Positions 26,644 to 33,719 of a stretch of DNA of 64,000 nucleotides are shown here, in pieces. Under the pieces are notes generated by a model that ran no database searches, had not been told where the DNA came from, and saw nothing but the letters and a program-made list of their open reading frames with translations. Within the stretch, counting starts at the first letter, position 1. Every line of letters begins with the position of its first letter. Both the position numbers and the translations under genes were made by a program. Location of the stretch: the IMG/VR virus record IMGVR_UViG_3300008111_002402, positions 60,079-124,078 of that record. One strand, 5' to 3'. This stretch comes from a virus.

Positions 26644-27235
26644 AACAAACAATCATTACATAGATAATAAAAAGTTTCTACAAGCCTTAATAGATTATAA
26701 AGTAGAGGTACGTGAAGCAGAACAGAACAAAGAGGAACGTCCACAAGTTCCAGAATACATAGGCGACTGCTTCATTAAAATTGCCAATCATTTAGCCTAT
26801 AAAAATAATTTCATTAATTACAGTTTCCGTGAGGATATGATTTTAGATGCCATTGAAAATTGTCTCACATATATGGACAACTTCGATCCCGCGAAATCAA
26901 GCAATCCCTTTGCCTACTTCACACAAATTACCTATTATGCCTTTGTGCGAAGAATTCAAAAAGAGAAGAAGCATCTACAAACCAAATATAAGTATATTGC
27001 TTCGTTAGATGTGGATAACATCATTCGTCAAGCTCATGACGAAGGCACACATACAAATGAGTTCATTCGGTACTTGCAAAAGCAAGCTGATGCCGCCAAC
27101 CAAGAATTAAGTGCCGACAAAGAAACGAAAAAGATTACACGTAAACCAAAATATCTACAGGCACTTGATGACGATGTGGTGATTATTGAATCTGAGTATA
27201 TTGATGTGGAAGAAGTGGATGAATATGATGAGTGA
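26624..27235 (+). CDS. gp55: Late transcription sigma factor gp55
   Basis: 203 aa (T4 gp55 is 185 aa). The segment IGDCFIKIANHLAYKNNFINYSFREDMILDAIENCLTYMDNFDPAKSSNPFAYFTQITYYAFVRRIQKEKK matches the sigma region-2 domain of gp55 that recognises the TATAAATA box. The C-terminal acidic tail (VIIESEYIDVEEVDEYDE) corresponds to the clamp-interacting tail by which gp45 activates late transcription. At least eight exact or near-exact target boxes are visible in this window. It overlaps the Lsm-like gene and ends the uvsY-uvsW operon. Confidence 0.93.
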   Translation: MTKTKSKTNNHYIDNKKFLQALIDYKVEVREAEQNKEERPQVPEYIGDCFIKIANHLAYKNNFINYSFREDMILDAIENCLTYMDNFDPAKSSNPFAYFTQITYYAFVRRIQKEKKHLQTKYKYIASLDVDNIIRQAHDEGTHTNEFIRYLQKQADAANQELSADKETKKITRKPKYLQALDDDVVIIESEYIDVEEVDEYDE

Positions 27236-27238
27236 AAC

Positions 27239-27267
27239 TTGACAAATACCTAAATAGTCTGTAGATT
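27239..27267 (+). promoter_or_regulatory. Host sigma70-type promoter for the 7-deazaguanine cluster
   Basis: TTGACA (27239-27244), 17-bp spacer, TAGATT (27262-27267), starting 3 bp after the sigma gene stop and 30 bp before the queE ATG. It is the only clear promoter before 36989, so the whole queE-folE-dpdA-queD-47-46-def-clpP run may be one transcription unit. Confidence 0.7.
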
Positions 27268-27296
27268 GTTATATAACTTTGTGATTGGAGTGTGAT

Positions 27297-28202
27297 ATGC
27301 GTATTCGTTACTCAGAAATTTTTTATTCATTTCAAGGTGAAGCTGAATTGGCAGGAACGCCTGCCGTTTGGTTACGTTTCTTTGGTTGTAATTTAAATTG
27401 TAGTGGATTCGGACAAAAGAATCCCACAGACCCATCTACATATGAATTACCATTCGAAACATTCGATGTGGATTCTGTGAAGCATGTCAATGACCTTCCC
27501 GTGTGGAAGTTTGGGTGTGACTCATCCTATTCTTGGTCACAACGTTTCAAGCATCTAGCGCACGATGCATCTCCCGAAGAAATTGCTGACCGTTTAGTTG
27601 AAGCCAACAAGAGCGAGCATAACCCACAAGGATTGTTCATTCATCCTGTAACACAACAACCCATCATGCTATGCTTCACGGGCGGCGAACCCATGATGCA
27701 ACAAAAGGCAATGATGGAAATTCTTCGTGTGTTGCGTGACAGAAATAATGCACCACAACTTGTCACGGTGGAAACAAATGCCACACGCCCCTTGTCAGAA
27801 GAATTAAGAAAATTCATGTCATTTGAATTCCCATTCATGGGAAATGGTAAGGCGCGTTGGCATTGGTCAATGAGTCCAAAATTGTTCACGGTATCAGGTG
27901 AAGATAATGTGGTGAGTGCAGAACACATTCATGAATATTCACTTGCCAATGCTACATCCATTTTGAAATTTGTGTGTAACGGGACAAAAGAAAATTGGGA
28001 TGAACTTGACAATCACCTAAATAGAATTAGATTACTATGTGGGAGATACATGCCAGACGTATGGGTGATGCCTGTCGGCGCCACAAAGGATGCTCAAGAG
28101 GATCCGTATATTGGTGATTTGTGTATCGAAGCAATGAATCGTGGTTATAAAGTTGCCACACGAAATCATTGTTATGTCTTTGGCAACGTCATTGGGAGAT
28201 AA
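27297..28202 (+). CDS. queE: 7-carboxy-7-deazaguanine synthase QueE (radical SAM, atypical cluster motif)
   Basis: 301 aa from the ATG at 27297 with TTGGAG 6 bp before; the upstream TTG at 27285 is part of that ribosome site. QueE converts 6-carboxytetrahydropterin to 7-carboxy-7-deazaguanine. Visible: the opening YSEIFYSFQGEAELAGTPAVWLRFFGC, the substrate motif FQGE (12-15), the GGEP SAM-binding motif around 129-132 and VETNAT. The three cluster cysteines are not the usual CX3CX2C: Cys31 and Cys35 form CX3C, and the next Cys is Cys74 in KFGCDSSYSW after a 38-residue insertion. Such inserted forms occur in phage QueE-like proteins. With FolE and QueD it supplies the base that DpdA would use. 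Confidence 0.9.
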   Translation: MRIRYSEIFYSFQGEAELAGTPAVWLRFFGCNLNCSGFGQKNPTDPSTYELPFETFDVDSVKHVNDLPVWKFGCDSSYSWSQRFKHLAHDASPEEIADRLVEANKSEHNPQGLFIHPVTQQPIMLCFTGGEPMMQQKAMMEILRVLRDRNNAPQLVTVETNATRPLSEELRKFMSFEFPFMGNGKARWHWSMSPKLFTVSGEDNVVSAEHIHEYSLANATSILKFVCNGTKENWDELDNHLNRIRLLCGRYMPDVWVMPVGATKDAQEDPYIGDLCIEAMNRGYKVATRNHCYVFGNVIGR

Positions 28203-28203
28203 T

Positions 28204-28905
28204 ATGAAGTCACAACATCGTTTTAACGCATCAGCTATTCGTTCTGCCATGGGCAAGACTGATCCTGAATTGGGATTACAGGTACATAAGCATCTTGTTG
28301 CTCAGGGTGTAGAGACACCTTTCATGCAGACGGAAGAATATAGTGACAAGAAGATTAAGAAGATTGAAAAACATTTCACTGAAATCATGACAACTCTAGG
28401 TATGGATTTGACTGATGACAGTCTCCAAGATAGTCCTAAGCGTGTTGCCAAGATGTTTGTGAATGAACTATTTTGGGGATTAGATTATGCAGCATTTCCG
28501 AAGTGTACTGCCATTGAGAATAAGATGGGGTATGATGAGATGGTTCTTGAAAAGAACATCACGGTGACTTCGGCATGTGAACATCACTTTGTCACTATTT
28601 CAGGTGTGGCACATGTTGCCTACATCCCGAAAAATAAGGTGTTGGGGTTGAGCAAGTTGAATCGTGTTGTTGAATATTTCTCACGCCGTCCTCAGGTTCA
28701 AGAGCGCCTTGCAGAACAAATTTATCATGCTCTGTCATTCATCCTTGACACGCCTGATGTAGCGGTTGTTATTGACGCCGAACATTTCTGTGTAAAGGCA
28801 CGAGGTGTTGAGGATCCACATTCCAATACAATCACATCGAAGTTGGGTGGCGGATTCAAGGAGAATCCTGCCCTTCGTTCAGAATTCATGCATCTCATCA
28901 AGTAA
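28204..28905 (+). CDS. folE: GTP cyclohydrolase I FolE
   Basis: 233 aa, start ATG at 28204 immediately after the queE stop with GGGAG at 28194-28198; the in-frame upstream codon at 28141 lies within queE and is not used. Catalyses GTP to 7,8-dihydroneopterin triphosphate, the first step of the 7-deazaguanine route. Zinc ligands Cys125, His128 and Cys196 are present in TSACEHHF and HFCVKARGVEDP; GLSKLNRVVE and RPQVQERLAEQI are the conserved core, and the C-terminal SNTITSKLGGGFKE completes the family signature. The N-terminal 50 residues are a variable extension. All catalytic residues are intact. Confidence 0.95.
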   Translation: MKSQHRFNASAIRSAMGKTDPELGLQVHKHLVAQGVETPFMQTEEYSDKKIKKIEKHFTEIMTTLGMDLTDDSLQDSPKRVAKMFVNELFWGLDYAAFPKCTAIENKMGYDEMVLEKNITVTSACEHHFVTISGVAHVAYIPKNKVLGLSKLNRVVEYFSRRPQVQERLAEQIYHALSFILDTPDVAVVIDAEHFCVKARGVEDPHSNTITSKLGGGFKENPALRSEFMHLIK

Positions 28906-28909
28906 TATC

Positions 28910-29425
28910 ATGTCAAGTGATATCAATGTAATGATTGACTTGGAAACCATGAGTACCGAGTCAAACGCAGCAATCGCCTCTATTGGTGCGGTAAAATTTT
29001 CTATCGAAGCAGGTGTGATAGATACATTTTACTGCACGGTAGATGTGGCTGACTGTAAATTACAGGGATTACACATTTCTGCTGATACTGTGAAATGGTG
29101 GAGTAAGCAACCCAAGGAAGTATTAGAAATGCTTCGTGAAAATAATGTATCTCTGCGCGAAGCTCTTACAAAGTTTTCTCAATGGTATGGAACAGTACAA
29201 TATCCTACATGGGGTTGTGGTTCTGATTTTGATAATGTCATTATGGAAAATGCCTATAAGGCAGTAAGTATGGTACGTCCTTGGAACGCCTGGAGAAACA
29301 GGTGCTATCGCACAATACGCGAAGTAATTAAATTACCAGAAGCTGAACGAACAGGCACATATCACAATGCACTTGATGATGCGTTACATCAGACACATCA
29401 TCTACTTAAAATCTTTGGGAGCTAA
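28910..29425 (+). CDS. DnaQ-like 3-5 exonuclease (RNase H fold)
   Basis: 171 aa from the ATG at 28910, just after folE; the frame could be extended upstream but that would overlap folE with out-of-family sequence. Exo I DLETMS (Asp10, Glu12) with IASIGAVKF, a middle segment WGCGSDFDNVIM (Exo II-like Asp) and the C-terminal YHNALDDALHQTHHL (Exo III, His-x4-Asp) show a complete DEDDh active site. It resembles short phage exonucleases of the T4 DexA / Rv2179c type. Its place between folE and dpdA is either a plain insertion or a link to processing of the DNA base-exchange intermediate; the former needs no assumption. Confidence 0.85.
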   Translation: MSSDINVMIDLETMSTESNAAIASIGAVKFSIEAGVIDTFYCTVDVADCKLQGLHISADTVKWWSKQPKEVLEMLRENNVSLREALTKFSQWYGTVQYPTWGCGSDFDNVIMENAYKAVSMVRPWNAWRNRCYRTIREVIKLPEAERTGTYHNALDDALHQTHHLLKIFGS

Positions 29426-29427
29426 TA

Positions 29428-30687
29428 ATGTTTGAATATGTTGCTTCTGGGTTATCCTTTCTGCGTTGCAACTTTAAGGATACACATACAGGATATCTAT
29501 TGGGTGAATTGAATAAAATGTGGGGACATATTCGTGGTAAATATGACCACGAATTTTCATTCCTGTATAACGCCTATATTGAAAAGCATTTCGGTGAGGT
29601 GTTTTATGGTGCCTATCGTGGTAAAGGTATTAATCAGGTGTATGCCGACTCGGGCGGTCTACAAATTGTCACACAAGGATTGACCATCACGCCGGCATTA
29701 AAACAGAAGGTGTACGAGAGTCAAGCCATGTACTCTGATTGCGCCATGAGTTTTGATGAAATTCCTGTGAGCATTATTGGCACAAAGGCGGTACGTTCAG
29801 ATATTAACAGTAAATATTTTGATAGAAATAAATTTGAATGGTGTGCGCGTGAATCAGGCAGAAATGTGAAGAACCAAATTGACACATTCATCGCCATGAA
29901 ATCTGATGCCAAGCCCATGTTCATTGTACAAGGCGGTGACCTTGACACATACATCAAATGGTGTGAGTTGGCACTGGAAGAAATTCCTAAGGAATATCAT
30001 GAACGCATTGGCGGTGTCGCCATGGGTTCAGGTGGTATCGGTAACGGGATGTTTGAAGATTGTAAGCGAGCATTTTATTACACACAAACACCCTTGTTTG
30101 AAATGAACAATCATCTCCATTTGTTAGGTATTGGTGCAGTATCACGTATGGTACCTACATTGGCAATGATTGAAAGTGGCTTATACACAAACAAACATAT
30201 TAGTTATGATAGTACGACCCATACATCGGGTGTACAAATGGGAAGATACTATGGTCCTGATTTCTCTTGGATTACTCCCGGCAAACACTTCATCAATGAA
30301 AATGGTCCTCAGTATTCCATTATCAATGCCGACATCAAGAAAAATGTTCCGTTCTATGATGTAACAGATGAAGTATTCCATGAGGTCATGAACATCAGTG
30401 TTCGAAAGTATCAGGCAAAAACAAATGATCCTAATCCGCCCATTCTTGCATTTAACGCATACTTCACTTCATCAGTCATTAACTTTCTACGTCACTTAGA
30501 TACCATGAGAAAGGATTTTTCACAGATTCATACATTGATGAGTGACGATGAATACAATGCCATGATGGCGTTTAGTCGAGTTAAAAACAGAGTGGATTTT
30601 GAAAAGTGGGAAAATGAAATGGGACGATATCTCCCAAGTCAAGCTGTTCGTGATGGCATACCTGCAACATTACCTGAGGACTTTTAA
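29428..30687 (+). CDS. dpdA: DpdA-type DNA 7-deazaguanine transglycosylase
   Basis: 419 aa. Fold and motifs of the tRNA-guanine transglycosylase superfamily: VYADSGGLQIVTQG (Asp74 as the substrate-binding Asp), SFDEIP (108-113), FIVQGG (165-170), HLLGIGAVSRM (231-241) and YDSTTHTSG with Asp261 as the candidate nucleophile. The CxCx2C zinc site of bacterial Tgt is not visible in the C-terminal third, which has no Cys at all. Clustering with folE, queD and queE, but in a phage, indicates the DpdA family that exchanges guanine in DNA for a 7-deazaguanine, as described for several phages. It probably protects phage DNA from host restriction enzymes. Base specificity cannot be read from the sequence. 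Confidence 0.85.
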   Translation: MFEYVASGLSFLRCNFKDTHTGYLLGELNKMWGHIRGKYDHEFSFLYNAYIEKHFGEVFYGAYRGKGINQVYADSGGLQIVTQGLTITPALKQKVYESQAMYSDCAMSFDEIPVSIIGTKAVRSDINSKYFDRNKFEWCARESGRNVKNQIDTFIAMKSDAKPMFIVQGGDLDTYIKWCELALEEIPKEYHERIGGVAMGSGGIGNGMFEDCKRAFYYTQTPLFEMNNHLHLLGIGAVSRMVPTLAMIESGLYTNKHISYDSTTHTSGVQMGRYYGPDFSWITPGKHFINENGPQYSIINADIKKNVPFYDVTDEVFHEVMNISVRKYQAKTNDPNPPILAFNAYFTSSVINFLRHLDTMRKDFSQIHTLMSDDEYNAMMAFSRVKNRVDFEKWENEMGRYLPSQAVRDGIPATLPEDF

Positions 30688-30689
30688 TC

Positions 30690-31061
30690 ATGATAAAGCG
30701 TTACATTGAAGTGACATTTCAGAAAGAAGGTATTCACAAATATCCCGCAGCATTGACTGACCCGAAATTGAAAGATGTAGAATTTTTAGGATATCCTCAT
30801 AGACACATGTTTCATTTCCGTGTTCGTGTATCGGTGACACATAATGACCGAGACATTGAATTCATCTTATTCAAGCGTGAACTTGAACATCTATATCAAG
30901 GCACGTTGCATGTTGATTATAAGAGCTGTGAAATGTTGGCAGAAGATTTAATAGAGTACATTACTAATGTTTATCCGGGCAGAGAAGTTGAAGTAGGTGT
31001 GAGTGAAGATGGTGAGAACGGTGCAATCATTCAATATCAACCAATGGGGAGTTTGACATGA
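30690..31061 (+). CDS. Small T-fold-like protein in the 7-deazaguanine cluster
   Basis: 123 aa, 2 bp after dpdA; start ATG 30690. The strand-helix layout mirrors the QueD / 6-pyruvoyl-tetrahydropterin synthase fold: HRHMFHFRVRV resembles the HGH.Y.V.V zinc strand, EFILFKRELEH resembles the region before the first long helix, SCEMLAEDLIEYI resembles the T.E.LA..I helix and VEVGVSEDGENGAIIQY resembles the last catalytic strand. However, the catalytic Cys and first zinc His of QueD are not obvious. It is therefore perhaps a degenerate or specialised QueD relative. The neighbour at 32232 is a more complete QueD. Its stop overlaps the glycosyltransferase start. Confidence 0.6.
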   Translation: MIKRYIEVTFQKEGIHKYPAALTDPKLKDVEFLGYPHRHMFHFRVRVSVTHNDRDIEFILFKRELEHLYQGTLHVDYKSCEMLAEDLIEYITNVYPGREVEVGVSEDGENGAIIQYQPMGSLT

Positions 31062-32221
31062 AGATTTTCTATATGGGATTGGAATCATATGAATCACGAT
31101 ATACATTGCAACTAACTAAGTGGGCAACTACCACTATGGATCGTCGTGGTGTTGAATATGTGATTGTTCCCGGCAAGACCATTGATAACAGTCAGGCAAT
31201 TTCTGTGGGACAGGTTCTTGATGCACATGGAAGAAGTTATTTCGCTATGTCACAAATGATGAATCTTGTGCAGATGATGAAAGATGGGACAGTCACCGGT
31301 GAAGATGCCATCTTTTTTGAAGATATGTTTCAACCCGGCATTGAATCGCTTCCTTACATCATGAATCAAATCCCTGAAAAGGATCGACCGAAGGTGTGGG
31401 TACGTTGTCTTGCACAAAGCATTGATCCTGATGACTTTGTTCATGTGTGGGGTATGGCACCTTGGATGAGTAAGTATGAACACATGGTGAATGATTTTGT
31501 TACGGGTGTTCTTGCGTCAAATGAAGAAATGGTGGCACATATGAAGATTGCAGGTTGGACAGCACCTCTCTACAACATTTCAGGCTTGACGTTTGACCGT
31601 GATGAGGTGAGAAGTCGAGTATCGCATATTCCAGAATTCTCATCTAGAAAGATGCGTGTTGTATTTGCTGCTCGGTTTGACCAAGAAAAGCAACCCAACT
31701 TCTTCATGGATATTGCTGAACAAGTTGCAGAAACATATAACATTGAATTTGCCATAGTATCGGGCGGTCCATTACGGAGTAACAATCCGGTATATTTGGA
31801 ACGTGCTCGTAAATTAGAAAAGAGTGGTCTTTTAAAGATTTATGATAATCTTTCTAAGAATGAGTATTATGAGATTGTTGCCAATAGTCGTGTATTGTTT
31901 AATTGTGCATTACAAGATTGGGTAAGTAACACGGTGTCTGAGGCAGATGCACTTGAATGTAATGTGTTGTATCCTGCCTATCGGTCATTCCCAGAAACGT
32001 TTGCCAATGATGCTGAACGTTTATATGTACCTTGGTCACAACAAGATGCCATTAACAAGTTGTTCAGGCACTTGAATGAACCTCATAGAAACATGGGAAA
32101 GATTTCAGCTTGGACATCACAGACAATGGATAGAATTCTAGATGTGATGTTGGGTCAAGGTGAAGCATGGCGCCGGGATGATAATCGTTATCGTGACTAC
32201 ACTTCTACAAACAAATACTGA
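31058..32221 (+). CDS. GT-B fold glycosyltransferase in the 7-deazaguanine cluster
   Basis: 387 aa, coupled to the previous gene (ATGA). The C-terminal half has the GT-B/GT4-like pattern KMRVVFAARFDQEKQPNFFMDIAEQV, then FAIVSGG, LKIYDNLSKNEYYEIVANSRVLFNCALQDWVSNTVSEADALECN, with the sugar-nucleotide binding Glu in SEADAL. The N-terminal half is Rossmann-like (FYMGLESYESRYTLQLTKW). No signal peptide or membrane anchor. Position between dpdA and queD makes the modified DNA base the most natural acceptor to test; modification of protein or glycan is the alternative. T4 glucosylates its DNA with GT-B enzymes, but no direct orthology is claimed. Confidence 0.75.
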   Translation: MKIFYMGLESYESRYTLQLTKWATTTMDRRGVEYVIVPGKTIDNSQAISVGQVLDAHGRSYFAMSQMMNLVQMMKDGTVTGEDAIFFEDMFQPGIESLPYIMNQIPEKDRPKVWVRCLAQSIDPDDFVHVWGMAPWMSKYEHMVNDFVTGVLASNEEMVAHMKIAGWTAPLYNISGLTFDRDEVRSRVSHIPEFSSRKMRVVFAARFDQEKQPNFFMDIAEQVAETYNIEFAIVSGGPLRSNNPVYLERARKLEKSGLLKIYDNLSKNEYYEIVANSRVLFNCALQDWVSNTVSEADALECNVLYPAYRSFPETFANDAERLYVPWSQQDAINKLFRHLNEPHRNMGKISAWTSQTMDRILDVMLGQGEAWRRDDNRYRDYTSTNKY

Positions 32222-32231
32222 GGAGATGACA

Positions 32232-32675
32232 ATGAAATTCTATTCAACGAAAACATTTGGTAATGAGCGTGGTTTGAGCTGTGCATTTCGTCAATGGCGA
32301 GCAAAATCACATTGCAATCAAATTCATGGTTATAGTTTAGGATTTCGTTTCATCTTTGAGGCAGATGTCCTAGATGAAAGAAACTGGGTATATGACTTTG
32401 GTGATACCAAGTGGATTAAGGAATACTTAGATGTTGCCTTTGACCACACAACGGCAGTTGCCAAGGATGATCCTTTGCTTCCCTTGTTCAAACAAATGGA
32501 TAAGGAAGGCGGATGCACATTGCGTATTTTTGATAGTGTTGGATGTGAAGCATTTGCTCATATGGTATATGTTGACATTGCCCCCGGTGTTGTACACAAG
32601 ACGAACGGGCGAGTTCGCCTTAAGAGTGTGGAAGTATTTGAACATGGGAGCAACTCTGCCCTGTACGAGGGATAA
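32232..32675 (+). CDS. queD: QueD-like 6-carboxytetrahydropterin synthase
   Basis: 147 aa from ATG 32232, preceded by AGGAG (32221-32225); an in-frame ATG 6 bp earlier is too close to the site. Features of the phage QueD-like family: GLSCAFRQWRAKSHCNQIHGYSLGF with the catalytic Cys28 and the zinc His32 in HGY, FDHTT (Asp71/His72), a conserved ..VGCEAFAHMV helix and VEVFEHGSNSALYE with the proton-relay Glu. The first zinc His of bacterial QueD is replaced in the CAFRQW segment, as in related phage proteins. It makes 6-carboxytetrahydropterin for QueE. Abuts gene 47 with no gap. Confidence 0.85.
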   Translation: MKFYSTKTFGNERGLSCAFRQWRAKSHCNQIHGYSLGFRFIFEADVLDERNWVYDFGDTKWIKEYLDVAFDHTTAVAKDDPLLPLFKQMDKEGGCTLRIFDSVGCEAFAHMVYVDIAPGVVHKTNGRVRLKSVEVFEHGSNSALYEG

Positions 32676-33719
32676 ATGAAAGTTGCCATAATCACAGATA
32701 CACATTTTGGTGCGCGAAATGATTCACAGCATTTCGACGCCTATTTCCGAAAATTTTATGATGAAGTATTTTTCCCATATCTAGATGAAACGGGAATCAA
32801 AACTCTTTTGCATTTAGGGGATGTATTCGATAGAAGAAAGTACATCAACTTCAATACACTACGTTCATGTAAGGAATATTTTTTCGAGCAACTAAAGATA
32901 CGTGGTATTGACATGAAGGTGATTCCTGGCAATCATGATACATATTATAAGAATACAAATGAAGTGAATAGTTTAGATTTATTGTTACGGGAATATCATA
33001 ACATTGAAATCATTGAAGACCCAACCATCACACAATTAGATGGTCGCACAGTATCTTTTATTCCTTGGATGTGTGCAGAGAACTATGATGCCTGTATGAA
33101 AGTCATTCAACAACCTGCTGAGTTATGTTTTGGGCATTTTGAAATTGCCGGATTTGATATGTTTCGTGGGGCAAAGAATGATGGAGGTATGGATAGACAG
33201 GTTCTGAAAAACTATTCAATGGTACTCACAGGACATTTCCATCATCGTAGCACTGATGACAATGTATATTACTTAGGAAGTCCCTATGGGTTCACATGGA
33301 GTGACTATGATGATAAACGAGGATTCCATGTATTGGATTTAGATACATTGGACCTACAATTAATAGAAAATCCATTTGAAATTTTTCATAAGATTTATTA
33401 TGATGACCGCGAGAAAACCATTGATGCATCCAAGTATGCAAAGGCATGTGTGAAATTGATTGTTGTCCATAAAAATGATTATCAAAAATTTGACAAACTG
33501 CTTGATGCGTTGTATATTAATGAAGTGATTGAATTAACTATCCACGAAGATTTTTCAGAATTTGAGTCTGAGGCATTGGATAGTGAGACGGTGAATATTG
33601 AAGATACAATGACACTTCTTTCTGAATATGTTGATTCCGTTGAATCAGCCAAAGACAAGAATAAATTGAAAACGTTGCTGAAAACCTTATACGTTGAGGC
33701 ACAGAATCTTGAACTATGA
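32676..33719 (+). CDS. gp47: Recombination endonuclease subunit gp47 (Mre11-like)
   Basis: 347 aa, similar to T4 gp47 (339 aa). Calcineurin-like phosphoesterase motifs in order: TDTHFGARND, HLGDVFDRR, PGNHDTYY, CFGHFEIAGF and LTGHFHHRS. It forms the MR complex with gp46 that resects DNA ends for recombination-dependent replication and degrades host DNA. Starts directly after queD and overlaps gp46 (ATGA), so it is coupled to both. All five metal-binding motifs are intact. Confidence 0.96.
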   Translation: MKVAIITDTHFGARNDSQHFDAYFRKFYDEVFFPYLDETGIKTLLHLGDVFDRRKYINFNTLRSCKEYFFEQLKIRGIDMKVIPGNHDTYYKNTNEVNSLDLLLREYHNIEIIEDPTITQLDGRTVSFIPWMCAENYDACMKVIQQPAELCFGHFEIAGFDMFRGAKNDGGMDRQVLKNYSMVLTGHFHHRSTDDNVYYLGSPYGFTWSDYDDKRGFHVLDLDTLDLQLIENPFEIFHKIYYDDREKTIDASKYAKACVKLIVVHKNDYQKFDKLLDALYINEVIELTIHEDFSEFESEALDSETVNIEDTMTLLSEYVDSVESAKDKNKLKTLLKTLYVEAQNLEL

